A DNA stretch of 64,000 nt, taken from NCBI GenBank assembly GCA_028752905.1, contig JAQNBH010000011.1, positions 27,118,833 through 27,182,832 of the forward strand, read 5' to 3'. This DNA is from Cladorhizidae sp. MBARI D1340-BT2. Lineage: Eukaryota; Porifera; Demospongiae; Poecilosclerida; Cladorhizidae. The first letter of the stretch is position 1, and the number at the start of each line of letters is the position of its first letter. The notes beneath the pieces were generated by a model. That model saw only the letters and a program-made list of their open reading frames with translations. It was not told the origin of the DNA and made no database searches. The position numbers and the translations under genes were made by a program. Of the stretch, positions 1 to 11,310 are shown in pieces.

Positions 1-99
1 GATGATGTGATTGCTGATGTACAGAAAAAGTGTAAGAGATGAATATGGGAGTCAGAGAAGGCAAGAAGACTTAGAGGAGTTTGATTAACCAATCAAGCA

Positions 100-827
100 T
101 CATCAGTTGGTGACAGTCCTATGAATGGTCCAAGGGACTCGATGTGGAGCAATACCTCTTAGGATTTGAGAGATCAGCAATTACCCACAGAGTTCCAAAG
201 GATTGGCCAAGTCAGTTAGAGCCTTTACTGGCTGGAAAAGCTTATCAGGTGTATGTTGCGGCAAGTGTTGAAGTAGCAAGGGACTATGATGCCTGGGAAG
301 GATGCATATTGGAAGAATATGCCCACTGACTTCCAAGAAGAGATTCAAGTAGTGCTCGGGAAGAAGAGGAGAGTTTTTTTGCTGCAGCTAGGGAAAGGAG
401 ACACGACATATTCTGAAAGTGGACAAGGTGCTACCATAAGAGTTATAAGCAGTTCCGGAAACAGAATGTGTATGTGAGCTGATTCCAAGGGAGGTAGAAA
501 CCTGTGTCAGGGAAACAGACCCTAAGAATAGTTAGAATGCTGCTTGACTAGCCAATTATTATGTTCACATCCATGAGCTTGTCCAGATAAGGACACACCT
601 GTGAACCAATGCCCCTACAGAAGTTTGAAAGATCGAAACCTAGGGCAGAAAAATTCTATTCAAACATGAGTGAGACACCAACAATGACGACAATCGAAAA
701 GAAGATATCTGGAAGACTGAATGGCCACCTGAAGAAGAGGAAGGGTAATGACAAGGAAAGAGGTTACTTATGTTTCAAATGCAATGAATGGGGACACATG
801 GCCACTACTTGCTCATACACAGGGTAA
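100..827 (+). pseudogene. Gypsy gag with CCHC zinc knuckle (broken)
   Basis: The open segment at 144-329 has a retroelement capsid-like stretch (EQYLLGFERSAITHR, then PLLAGKAYQVYV and ARDYDA) resembling the part of gypsy gag where 'LLTGKA..AY' recurs. Reading frames change near 290-480 and 540-610. The segment 609-827 ends in the zinc knuckle CFKCNEWGHMATTC, a perfect C-x2-C-x4-H-x4-C. Gag would coat and package the element RNA. It is interrupted by several stops, so no full Gag could be made. Confidence 0.75.
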
Positions 828-904
828 ATAGCCAATCGAGTCACAAGAGGAGACAAGAAAGATGCCAAAATGTAAGAAGGAGCCATCTGCGGGAACACAA
901 TAAC

Positions 905-1130
905 AAGCATGGTAGTGGACACCAAAGCTACCATAGTATGCTACACCCCAAATGGATTCCAAAAGATGCCTATACAGAAGAAACACGGTCTCAGTGTACA
1001 ATGCCATTACTGGAATTCAAGTGTGGCTTGGCGAATAAGGTGTATTTTGTAGGGGCAAGACAAAGAGAGTTTGTGCATCAATATCGTGTGCAATCAACCA
1101 TGATGCATTACTGGGGTGCGATCTCAACGG
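905..1130 (+). pseudogene. Gypsy aspartic protease traces
   Basis: Around 912-940 a frame reads MVVDTKATIV, matching the retropepsin active-site motif (D-T-G-A-T) with the glycine replaced by lysine. Near 1095-1130 another frame reads INHDALLGCDL, like the downstream protease motif (ILGxDFL). The two lie about 180 bp apart, the normal spacing in a retropepsin. The frame is broken between them. The region to about 1600 is an acidic, repeat-poor linker with no further motif recognised. Confidence 0.55.
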
Positions 1131-1626
1131 AATCTGAGGAGACTGATAACCAATGATTTTAATCCCCTTAAAGATGACAGTGACAATGATGTGGAAGATA
1201 CCATGAAGGTATCATTGCCCACTATAACCCTAGCTCATGCCAAGGCAGAAGCAGCCAAGGAAAGAGAGCTGGAGATTCGACAGAAAGATTCTGGAGCAAC
1301 ACTTCATAGTCTGGAAGACTATATGTAGCAGCCACCAGAACCTAAACCCATGATTAAGACTGGGATCAGGAATGACTGTGATATCGGTAAGAAAGAAGAG
1401 TCAGATGAGAAGTCTATCGAGGGAGATAACCAAGCACAAGAAAATTTGGTCAACTCTTTAACCTCCACCAATGTTTCTCCCAGAGAGAAACAGGAAGAGC
1501 CAGAACAAGTCTGAAAAGAGGAAGAAATCAATTCAAGAAATAGAGAAGCGGAGAGAGTGCAACCTGAGGAGCTACATGGCACAGGACTTAGGAGAGTCAC
1601 AATGAGCAGACCTTACGCTAACGAGA

Positions 1627-2048
1627 TTGTATGAGCAAGCAGACAATAGAGAGAAACCCTACTTCTGGAAGGAAGGTTTGTTATACAGTGAAGTGCCCTG
1701 GACACCCGATGGTCACAAATATTTGTTGACCATAGTAGTCTATGCATCGAAATGGCAAGAAGCAATCCCATTGAAGGTAATGGACAATGCAGCTGTAGTG
1801 AATGCACTATTGCAGTTCTTCATGAGAGTGTGTTTATCGAATTATATCCTAACAGACCAAGGGTCAAACTTTGAATCAAAAACTATGACAGAGTTCTATT
1901 GATTGACAGGAGTGACAACTATCAATACAGGCATCTATCACCCTCAGACTGATGGCCTGGCTGATAGGTTCAATGGCACCCTGAAGAGAATGCTTAGGAA
2001 GCTGGTTGCCAAGAACAGGATAGACTGGGATGTACACCTACCATATTG
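1627..2048 (+). pseudogene. Gypsy integrase core fragment
   Basis: The segment starts with the region before the integrase zinc finger (PYFWKEGLLYSE) and jumps straight into the catalytic core, so the HHCC finger is deleted. The core shows GHKYLLTIVVYASKWQEAIP and then ILTDQGSNFES with the second catalytic Asp. After a stop at about 1900 the frame resumes with YHPQTDGLADRFNGTLKRML; the usual catalytic Glu of the 'G..ER.N' motif reads Asp here. Integrase would insert the cDNA; this copy is truncated and interrupted. Confidence 0.8.
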
Positions 2049-2094
2049 ATGAAGGAATATTGGCAGTTGCCTCTCGCCCCTGAAGACTGACTGA

Positions 2095-2575
2095 AGACCA
2101 CATTCAACACAACTTTCGGAAAATATGGATTCAATGATGATGCAATTTGGTTTGAAGGTGTTGGATGACTTATGGAGGGATTTGCATCAATTCCCATCTG
2201 CAAATATGGATGATGTGGTTATCTTTGGTACCACCTGGCATGAACATCTTCAACACATCCGAATAATTCTCCTATGGTAGCGAGAAGCAGGGCTGACTGC
2301 CAAAAGGAGCAAATACCAGTGTGGCAAGATGGAATGCATGTACTTGGGATATCTGGTGGGACAAGGTCATGTTAGACCAGAGGAAAGGAAAACTGCAGCA
2401 GTGAAGCAGTATCCTAGGCCACGTATAAAGAAGGATGTGAGGTCAGTATATTCCTCCAGTTTTTTTACATGGAGGTGATGTATTGTTCGGGTAGCAAGAA
2501 TGGCAATGCAGATGGTATCTCCAGACCTGCATCGGAATATGAATACAGTCCACCTGAAAAAGAAGGGGGTAGATG
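2095..2575 (+). pseudogene. Gypsy reverse transcriptase / RNase H fragment
   Basis: The palm domain is recognisable from TTFGKYGFND (2100-2135), followed by the polymerase DD motif in YGDDVVIFGTTWHEHLQHIR (about 2205-2265; usual form YMDDVVIFS). Next come the thumb-side motifs AGLTAKRSKYQCGKMEC and YLGYLVGQGHVRPEERKT. The RNase H end is shown by NGNADGISRPASEYE (about 2498-2545), reached through a frame change. Most of the fingers and RNase H are deleted and at least two in-frame stops are present. It lies downstream of the integrase, which is atypical. Confidence 0.8.
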
Positions 2576-2690
2576 TCAGTGACACACCTAACAAGGAAGC
2601 ACCTCTGATTATCAACCTGGCATATATCATTTGAGAACCAACACTCAACTATCAGGGGTAGGAAGCATTTTGGGATTGGTCGGGCGAAAG

Positions 2691-2713
2691 TGTGTGGGGG
2701 GGGAGGGGGATAC
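2691..2713 (+). other. Polypurine tract of the gypsy element
   Basis: G-rich run (a GTG followed by mostly G with single A interruptions) just after the RNase H relic, in the place where a plus-strand primer would sit before a 3' LTR. It supports RT/RNase H being the last pol domain of this element. Confidence 0.45.
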
Positions 2714-2792
2714 ACGCACCTTATTGAAAAGAAATATCATTGTAATTGAAAAGAATGAAAAGAACCTGGAATAAACCTAGTTTGAAATAAGT

Positions 2793-3536
2793 TCACAAGT
2801 TCCCGAACATTCGGAGTCTGTGCTCATTGTTCCTCACAAATTCATTTGCAATTGTGACTAGATCAAGGCGATCCAAAGCTTCTTTGTAAATGTTTAGTAT
2901 CATTAGATGATTAAGTCTATCCTGTTTCATAGTACTTCGTAAGTATGTTTTTATTCTTTTCATGCAGGAAAAACATCTCTGACTTGCAGCATTCATAGCA
3001 GGCATGACAAGGATTAGACGGACAACCCAGCACAGCTGCTTAAAAAATGCACATTGACCATGAGAAAGATTGCGAAGAAAAGTCAAGATATCTTTCGGTG
3101 TTACAGTTCCATCTGACTCACGTGAGCTAAAACTTGAACTAAAAGCTTGAAGTTGAGTCGAAAGCTCACTCTTATTGAAGTCATCTCCATAAAAGGGAAC
3201 AACTTCACTTAACTCAGTGGTACAATCCTTTTTATTGGCAGCTTTTACAAGCAATTCTTCAAGATTTTGGTAAACAGCATATTCTGGCTGATCAAAGCGA
3301 TCTTGAATTGCTGACATGGCCAAGTCTATAGCTTCAAAGTAAAAGCAACGATAATAATCTTCAACTGCAGTGTACTGATGATATTCTCCTGTTCCATTCT
3401 CAAAATGCTTTGGAGCTTTTTGATTCCGAAAAACGTTATAAAAATGGATCATTTCGGGACTCTTGGCATCCATGCCAACCTGGCTTGGTCTAATACCTGG
3501 ACAACTGACAGTGGTTTTGTTCAATTCCCTGGCCAT
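2793..3536 (-). pseudogene. hAT-family transposase, C-terminal half
   Basis: An uninterrupted 247-codon frame with the hAT dimerisation domain near its C-terminus: AASQRCFSCMKRIKTYLRST matches the family motif (ASxERxFSxLKxIKtxLRstM), followed by LNHLMILNIYKE. The upstream part (HFYNVFRNQKAPKHFEN, AVEDYYRCFYFEAIDLAMS) matches the region before the dimer domain in ZMYM1/52-kDa-repressor-like hAT proteins. The zinc finger and the first DDE residues are absent, so this is a 5'-truncated copy or the last exon of a longer gene. The frame ends in the normal place for the family. No terminal inverted repeats were found around it. Confidence 0.8.
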
Positions 3537-3540
3537 TATC

Positions 3541-5693
3541 TACATTAGTGGTTCTTTCCTATGCACTTTCCTTCATCTTGCACTTTAGCTATTTACTCAA
3601 GATCTCTAAAGGATTGTACTCCACTTATTTTTATAGGTTAGCTATTATTATCTGGTGTTTTTAATCTGGATTATTGTATTAGTATGTAACTCGGATAAGA
3701 CGGATAAGACTAAACTAAGTTGGATGATTGGAGTAAGGCCTTGTGTAAACATCTCTAGTGTACAGCTCGGTTAAAATAAGTTAAAACTAGTTATTTACTT
3801 TGAAATGGATCATAAATACATTGTCCTGATAATGCAAACTCTATTTTGCCTTTATTGCTGGTGGTTGAGCCTCATGGTGGTTGAGCCTCATGATTTTTCT
3901 AGCACTGTGAATTTTAATGCTACAGAAACATAATACAGTGTCAGTGACCACATGAACAAGGTGGCTGGCATCACTAGATGCCATGAGATTGGCAGTGCTG
4001 AATCAGCTTATAGTCCTCGACTCCTAGTCTAAATTGTGAAAAATGCAAAAAAATCTCAGACTGTCCTATGGTTGGCATGTAGCTATGTTTTAGATTTAAA
4101 ATAATGCCTTGCTAGTATAGCTATATTATAGCTGTGATGCAGTACAGATAAACCTATATAGCTAGCTATAACGCTTAGCTCAGTTTTAAATAGATATATA
4201 CCTCTCAGTTTGCCTTTTCCAAATTTCCGTTTTGGAAACTAGTCACTGACATCACTAGCGGCCGCTCGCTATAACACTAAAATAGCAAGCGCAAAAATTT
4301 AGCGACGTGGTTTGGTGGGCTTCATTTGAATTTTTAAATAAGCAAGTGAAGAGATCTGGCTGGAAAAGAGTCTGAGAGTGCTCTCAGTAAAGATTAGAAA
4401 GTTGCTTGATAACTGGAGGTTGGTATTGAAACTTTGGTCCGACCTGCTGGACTGTTCCAACCATTATATATACTTATTATACACTTTATACACATCTGTT
4501 GGACTTTAGGACCTCATTAATGTGTTATGGCTTGTGTTGTGGCATGTATTCTGGTGGGTTAGATCATCTGATGGGGGAGGCTCTAGATAGAGAGAGGAAT
4601 CGGTTTTATTGCTGACTATGTTGTTGTCTGTTGAATGTGAATAATTGATCTATTACTAATCTTTATCCTGAGTATTGGCTTATGTGGTACCTGTAAAATA
4701 GCATAGCTGTCTAAATATACCCCTTTCCCAATACAAAGAACCCTCACAACATTACTGCTATAAATGAATGTTCTTCTCTTAGGTTTCTAATGTGAGTATA
4801 GAGAACAGAATTAGAGTGAAGTGAGTAGCACTTCATGGTAGCTTGAAAACATTTGGATGCAGAGTAGCCATGTGGACTACTTTTTTCTAATTCCTGCAGA
4901 GGACTTCACTAAGTTAGACTCGACACAATGCAAGCAATTGCATGGGTCGTTTAAATTTGTGACAGATACTTTGCCAGTTTTTATTAATTTCTGACATATT
5001 TCTATTTTCCTACTCCTTTTCTCTGACTATGACAAAAATGACTCCCAGTGGGCCTCTTTCTCTAATAATTTCCAAAGAAGAACTGATCTTCTCAAAAGTG
5101 TGGACATAATAGGGTGTTTACATAATAATAATACTATTGACAATTGTCAGCTATGCCTCTACTGTACTTGACCTTTCACACCAAAGGCCAATTTGCATCA
5201 GCTGCGCCGACTAACTTGTTCTTGACCCTGACCTTACAGAATCCGACAGGAACCTCGTTAGCCCAACCCTATTACCTCTCTTGGCTTTATCACAGCCTTA
5301 ATCTTTCTATAGATACACAGGTGAAACAATCATTGATTATATACAACCATTAATTGCACATAAACAATATTCAATATTCAGGTATTAACTAGTCAGTTCA
5401 GCTTGTTAAGCTCTGGCTTAGATCTAGTCTTCTCTCTCTGCTAACAATGTCTAAAATACTAATCATGTTCTGCACAAGGATTTGCACCCGACATTTCTGT
5501 TATTTACACACGAAGGCTGTGGTCTTGCACACGGCTGTTGTTGTTATATGTACTGCAACATGGTCTTGCACACGGCTGTGGTTGTGGTTATGTACTGCAA
5601 CATGGTCTTGTCTCAATCCTTTAGTGACCAGGTGGTGCCCTTCCTCCTCTAACAACAATACCAAAGTCTATAATTAATTATGCTTCTCACTAG
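3541..5693. other. Non-coding, AT-rich, no gene recognised
   Basis: No frame shows family motifs. It holds a short duplicated phrase at about 3865-3895 (tggttgagcctcatg twice) and a GC island near 4255-4320. A 69-codon frame at 5144-5353 has no recognisable domain. This may be intergenic or intronic. Confidence 0.4.
5521..5611. repeat. 41/42-bp tandem duplication
   Basis: Two units, 5521-5561 and 5562-5603, both beginning ggtcttgcacacggctgt and ending tgtactgcaacat, plus a third start at 5604. The units differ only in the GT-rich middle. Confidence 0.8.
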
Positions 5694-5852
5694 GTTCAGT
5701 TATTGCGAAATCCCAGGATGAAGTGATGTGCTACAATGGTACAAGTCGTGTAAGTCATTTTCAATTGAGCACAATGGAAGATTGTTGTGACAATGGCATT
5801 TCTTCATCTGGACTGTCATATAGTAATTGCACAACTATGGAATGCACTAGGG
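5694..5852 (+). CDS. Candidate host exon: Cys-rich extracellular module
   Basis: A 159-bp open segment between a good acceptor (AG at 5692-5693 after a mixed pyrimidine tract) and a consensus donor (GTAAGT from 5853). The only open frame reads through VMCYNGTSRVSHFQLSTMED, then CCDNGISSSGLSYSNCTTME and CTR. It contains five cysteines, including a CC pair, and two N-glycosylation sequons (NGT, NCT). Both flanking introns would be in phase 1, the class typical of shuffled extracellular modules. I do not recognise a named domain; 'xECC..GLSY' modules occur in large invertebrate membrane proteins. It could be one exon of a receptor or matrix protein, or a relic of one. Confidence 0.5.
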
Positions 5853-8682
5853 GTAAGTCGAGCTTGTGGAGTCGGTGAAGGGACAAGTGTGTGGAACTAT
5901 CAGTGCCTTCTCTGTCCACATCTAGTAATCTAGTCGAAAGAAAGAGTGCTAATTATTAATCTTGATTAGTAAGTAGTTTTTTGATAAAGCAGTAGTCGTT
6001 TGATAAGAGGATAAGTGTCATGTTAAACAACCATTCAGAGTTTATTATTCTCAAGCAAATATGGTACACATATTAATGCAGACAAATAGTAACACACCAT
6101 ATATCCTTGAAAAATTACCACAGATATAAAATAGAAATTCAAGTGTCCAAATTGGTCAAGGACTTGACGAACACAACTGGAGGGTATACATGCCACATAC
6201 TGCTGCACCAATTCTATCCTTCCATTCTATGACTCTAGCTCAACATAATTATATATACAAGCACAAAAGAGACTAATTAACGATAAATGAACAGGCAAGT
6301 AGTATTTTTTGGTTCCTTGGTCTTATTTGTTGTCACTTTGTTGATGTCAGAGAAAGGGTCGCTATGTAGTAAATAACAATGAGGCTGAGAAAAAGCACCT
6401 TATACTGAAACTTACTTAGCTATGATATAGTATGTAAATTATAACTACATTGTACATAGTACGTACAGGATCGTACATGCTATCATGTGTTGATGCTAGA
6501 AATTTGATGTGACACTGCCAATGTTGAGCATTACATAGCATAATGAAACAAGATAAGTCTTTAGCAGTACTTTAAGCCAATTAATAGTCAAGTAGGACTC
6601 CCTGGAAAGGTTTTCGTGTAAGCTAACAAATCAGCTGAAAAAGTACTTGAGCTATCATTGAGAACTAGCATTAGGACTGGACTTATGATTATGTATTCGA
6701 TCACTTTTCACTACTAGAACTCATGCATCTATTGGCAATATGCTGCTGAGAATGAGTGAGAGAGTAGTGAGGTATTTCAGGAGAAAAAACTTTGAACAGT
6801 AAAGAAAAAAGAAAAAGTAGGAAGCCAAGAAACATGGTAGAAAAGTTTTTCTAGGAGAAGATCTGTGCGCGATGGTAAAAAATGTGAAAGCACATGTTAA
6901 ATATGGACTAGCACCAGCATTGGTACAAATGTTGTGAGGCTACAGTTTTAGGAATTGTCATGGCATTCTCCTCAAGAATAGTGAATACATTTTAATAAAA
7001 ATAAACATGGGCAGCATCACTTGTTAAGAGGATGGTGTTTGTTTGGAATAATGCTTGTGCTAAATTAAACCAATAAAAGAATGTCGAAGCTATTTTTTTC
7101 CAAGTATCCAGGATGGCTGTCCCGATAGACATTCCTGATGGATTATTCATCAATTTGCACTGGACTGGCAGAGTGACAGCAAAAAGTAGCAGAAGGGTTG
7201 AAGCAGTTAGTCTTGGTGATAAACACATATAACAGCTACATTTGTTGTTTGTTTGGATGGTAGTTTCCTGCCACACAGATCCTGTACCAAAGAAAAATGG
7301 ACTAGATCACAACCAATTTTCCTTTCCTTGACTTGTTTTATTCCCCAAACCATTGGGAAATTAAAGAAATCGCTTGCCTATTATTCCTCAACAAGATCTT
7401 TATCCCATACATTACTATAGTATGGGAAGCTTTTGCAGGAAACACAACAGAAAGCAATGCTGATAATGGAAAATTTAGAGGTCAAAAAGCTAACTCTATT
7501 ATGAGTTCTTTGAAGAGCCCAAAATTTTTGTCATAATAGTTCCTGCTAGGTGAAATGACTCACTCTAAGCATTGGATGTTAGTATTAACAAACCTACTTT
7601 TTAATGGAAAAGTGCGGATTGTGGATGCATTGACGAGAGTAATTGTGGCCCCTTTGAATTTGGAGACCAAGATTTTAGTAATTAAAGTCCATTTGCTTTA
7701 TATAGTATCTAGCAGAATTCCAGCACTTGTACTTTGTTGTTTTAATGATATTTAAATCAGAATTTAAATGAGGTTAACATTGTGGCATACAATCTGTGTT
7801 GGTCTGTGTTATAGAAAGTTTGGGCCAGCATTGTTAGTTACAGACAACAAACATATTTTCTCTATTAAAATTGCTTGATTAAGACCTGATCAACATGACA
7901 GCAACATGACAGCAAATTGCTTAGAAAATATTAAACTTGAAGGGATTAAAACAAAAATTAATCAAGCTTGAAAATGGTGGAACATATTAGCTAAGAAGTG
8001 GTAGTTGAGTGATCTTCACATCACCAGAAGCAGAAGAAGAAGTCTGTCTTTGTGAGTTCTTGTGTAACAAGTTCTAGCACATTTTGGGAATGTAAAATAG
8101 CGATGTATTTTGGTAGAACCATAGTTAAATAATCATCAAGGATCTCCATCACCATATGTAGGTTTAGTCATGCCAGTGTAATACGAAGATCCCTGTTCTC
8201 CATCCACTCTCAGAGCCACTTTGGTTCAGTCCCATAAAACTGGGAGGTTTGAGGTGCATAATAGATATATTTCATGTCCACCATTTTGGCTATATGCCCA
8301 TGTAACAAATAAGAGAAAGATTAGTTCATCTATAGTGATGAGTAATCAGGTACAATTGAGCTAACCAAGCATGAAAATAGCAAGGCTATAACCATAGAAT
8401 GTTACAGAACATAAAAATATTGCAGGGCTAATATCTCTACCAAATTCGGAATATGATAATTTACTACTGTCCATGAAATAGTTGCACTATAGAGATTGTA
8501 AATCTAGAAAGCTATGATCTAGGATATTGGCTTTGTACCTAATTATACTCTGCTAATTATATAATTTTTTCCTACTTAATTTTTATTAACTTATAATTGA
8601 AGATTGAATTAAAGTAGGCTAAATTTGCTAAAATGAATTTGTTTGAGCATTTTTACCTAGTAATGAATTTTTATATATATGC
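5853..8682. other. Intron-like or intergenic, no gene recognised
   Basis: AT-rich sequence without recognisable protein motifs. Short frames (6992-7276 minus, 7333-7536 plus, 7555-7755 plus) lack family signals or splice support. Its position after a good splice donor would suit intron sequence. Confidence 0.4.
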
Positions 8683-9635
8683 GATAGGATCTGAGAAAAG
8701 GGGTCTTACGTACAAAATAAAAAAAATTATAGTTATTGATACCACGTGAAAGAACAAAGCAATGCCTATATTTTGGAACTCAAATCATCACTTATTTACA
8801 TTCAGAAGAAAAGTTATGACAGCCTGAATGCTAGAGGCTTGAAGCATTCATTTTGAGAAAATTTACAAATTTTTAATGCGTTGTTTTGTTAATTTCCGTG
8901 CTCCTCCGTGCATTATGTTCGAAATCCACTGATGAAACTGTATTATTGCTTCCTGGACCAGTTTATCATTGGTCAGCTCTCAAACGTCCTCCAGATCATC
9001 ATCACTCTCTTCAATTTTACTATGAAGTGGCTCAAGTCTGTCAGCATCAACCACATAATTACCTACAAATAAATATATCCATTAATTATTCTTATTCCTT
9101 TGTATTGTCTAGTAGTGTATGTATTATGTATTAATTCGTTCTCTGAGTCACTGTAACTATCACAACCATAGTTTGAGGTAAAATAATCATCAATGACTTC
9201 TAGGAGAGACTGCTGGTCTCCTGAAGAGAATTTCATTAAGCAATTAATGGCTTTTGCAGCTTCCTGTGCAATTGATGAAGCCATTCCTTTGTTTGTTTGT
9301 TAACCATGTGAACACTATAGCAGCTAATAGGAAATCCCCCCGTTTCATGGGAGTTTCCCAACTTTCCGCCTATGCGGGTAGTATTTTCTCCGCATTACAT
9401 TCCAACGCAGTTCCGTTACAAGCGTAGCACACGTAGCAAGCTTCTTGACCACCAATCTTCTAACCCCATGCTTGCCTATAAAGAAGCAAGCAGGAGCCTT
9501 CAGACTTCACACAAAGGTAAAGGAAAGGTAGTAGATGCCTGTAGTACAAAAAAAGAAAAATAGTCAAACTATAACTTGGAGCTTATTTTGGTCATACCAC
9601 AAAACAATTTTTGACCCCTTTTCTCAGATCCTATC
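8683..9635. mobile_element. 953-bp DNA transposon with perfect 23-bp TIRs
   Basis: The left end (8683-8705, starting gataggatctgagaaaag) is the exact reverse complement of the right end (9613-9635). The interior carries a short transposase-like N-terminal frame on the minus strand (9063-9284) and a GC-richer block at about 9330-9420 that could be its promoter. The flanks are both AT/TG-rich (atatatatgc and acatatgtac) without a clear target duplication. Best read as an internally deleted, non-autonomous derivative of a larger cut-and-paste element; the superfamily is not settled. Confidence 0.75.
9063..9284 (-). pseudogene. Truncated N-terminal frame inside the 953-bp element
   Basis: 73 codons starting MASSIAQEAAKAINCLMKFS, followed by a short helix and an acidic tail (LLEVIDDYF, then DSYSDSENEL). 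Short helical starts with an Asp/Glu/Ser tail are common as first exons of animal DNA-transposon proteins. No catalytic domain follows before the TIR, so the rest was lost by deletion. Function unknown; after the acidic tail the frame probably runs into intron or junk sequence. Confidence 0.4.
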
Positions 9636-10243
9636 ACATATGTACAAGGTGTTGAAGTAATGTTGCAAATTATAAGAAGTGGTAATTATTAAGTAATTCT
9701 AAGTTGAAGATCTAAACTGCCTTGACAAGGGAGAGCAGAGACTCCACTCTATTCTCATATATATATAGGGACATTAGAAGTCAAATCTTTAGATTATCAT
9801 GTGATAAATAGAGTAAAAATAGTTGGATTACATATGTTTTTTCTTGAGGCAAGTAAAGCTATTTCAAAGTTTAAAGGGATGGTAATGTTAGGGAGACTGT
9901 GAGTTTCCAATGCAATTAAAGCTAGTTGAAAACTGAAAACCATGGTAATGTTTGGGAGTCCGCTGTGGCACATTGGGTTTGGGTCTGTAGCTGAAATATT
10001 GGAAAACAATTGGTTGCAATGGCAAAGCTAAATTCTAGAGTGCACAAGGTTAACAAAACTATACCACAGAATGCTGCACAATCCCCAGAGAATAGATACT
10101 CCATTATTCCTAAATGAAACATTTTCTAAAATGGATGCTTAATTAAACCAGAACCACGATGATCAAACTGTGACAAAACACTGAGGCAGTCTAACACATT
10201 CTTTAGTCACTCACACATGGCTAATCTCGAAATCAATCTTCAC
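9636..10243. other. No gene recognised
   Basis: AT-rich sequence. Overlapping short minus-strand frames at 9797-10122 show no family motif. Confidence 0.4.
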
Positions 10244-10268
10244 CATCACATCACATCACATCACATCA
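10244..10268. repeat. Pentanucleotide microsatellite (CATCA)n
   Basis: About five consecutive catca units. Confidence 0.85.
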
Positions 10269-10809
10269 TAAACCACTCACTACCAATCAAGTATATAATG
10301 AGAAACACACACGCACTAAAATAATATAGTGCATCTTTGTAAATTAATTTTTGGAAGTTCCACTTATATGCATAACAATTTCTGCTCACATTTGATTGAC
10401 CGATGACTTTATGAAGAGGTGTTACCATTCATATTCATGGTTAGGACAGATTATTGTTCTTATATTATGACATGATCGACATAGTATCAGTAACATATAG
10501 GATAAACAATATGTGTGCAGAACCAAATCCAACATTCAACTCTTCATTTGAATGCTTAGTTTGATTTCCAGCAAGATTTACCTTTTATCAATTAATTGGT
10601 GCACATGGTGAGTGCACCAGTAGAGATGGAGTCAAGATTAGAGCCTGAATCCTTTTGCTTTTCCTAGTTTCTAATCACTGCTTTCCCTTTTTTTCTCAGC
10701 ACTGCTCAGATTTTTAGGATCATTTTCAGGAAAAAATTGTAAATATGTTTTACTCATTCATGTGATGTTCTATTAGGCTCTCTTGTACAACCAGCATCTG
10801 CCTTGTTTC

Positions 10810-11310
10810 ATTCCCAGAACCTAAAGCCTTCACCAAACTAAGTCTGCAACCTTAATTTAAGCTAAATTTAACCAGCACAAGTTATACCATTAAACTAGCT
10901 ACAGCCTTCCCCAAGGTAAGTCTTCAACCTTAATTTGAGCTAAACTAAGCAAGTACAAGCTAAGCTACAGACTTCCCAAAGCTAAGTCTGCAACCTTAAT
11001 TTAAGCCACCACAAGCTATGCCATTCAACTTGCTACAGCCTTTCCCAAGGTTAGACTTCATTGAGCTCAACTAAGCCAGCTAAAGCCTTCCCCAAGCTAG
11101 GTCTTCAACCTTAATTTAAGCTAAAGTAAGCCAGCACAAGCTAAGCCATTAGAGCTACAGCCTTCCCCAAGCTAAGTCTGCAACCTGAATTTAAGTTAAA
11201 CCTAACCAGTGCTATTAAACTAGCCACAGTCTTCCCCAAGCTAAGTTTTCAGTTAACCATCATGCCTTAATCCAAGCTATGCATTCAATCTTAATCTAAG
11301 CCTTCATCTG
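10810..11310. repeat. Degenerate minisatellite, period about 60-90 bp
   Basis: Six or so imperfect units share the phrases 'gccttccccaagctaagtct', 'gcaaccttaatttaagct' and 'aagccagcacaagcta'. Indels change the unit length. Only the period and shared phrases are evident; no coding frame persists. Confidence 0.8.

Larger units (their letters stand above)
1..2790 (+). mobile_element. Decayed Ty3/gypsy retrotransposon, integrase upstream of RT
   Basis: Relic of an LTR retrotransposon read left to right. In order it shows a gag segment with a CCHC zinc knuckle, protease traces, the integrase core, the RT palm with its DD motif, and the end of RNase H. A G-rich polypurine tract (about 2691-2713) follows and a short AT-rich tail with AATAAA near 2770. 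Standard gypsy pol order is PR-RT-RH-IN; here IN precedes RT/RH, as in Gmr1-like elements. Many stops and frameshifts make it inactive. The 5' LTR lies outside the window or is lost. The integrase-first order could be original or come from rearrangement. Confidence 0.8.

Noticed and set aside
813..1007. Minus-strand frame opposite the gag/protease region
   Set aside because: Shadow of the plus-strand retroelement, which has the zinc knuckle and protease motifs.
4255..4320. GC island with a NotI-type site as a possible promoter
   Set aside because: No gene start, TATA or coding sequence follows; too little to support a call.
6992..7276. 94-codon minus-strand frame with a hydrophobic stretch
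   Set aside because: No family resemblance, no splice or start support, and AT-rich context makes chance frames of this length common.
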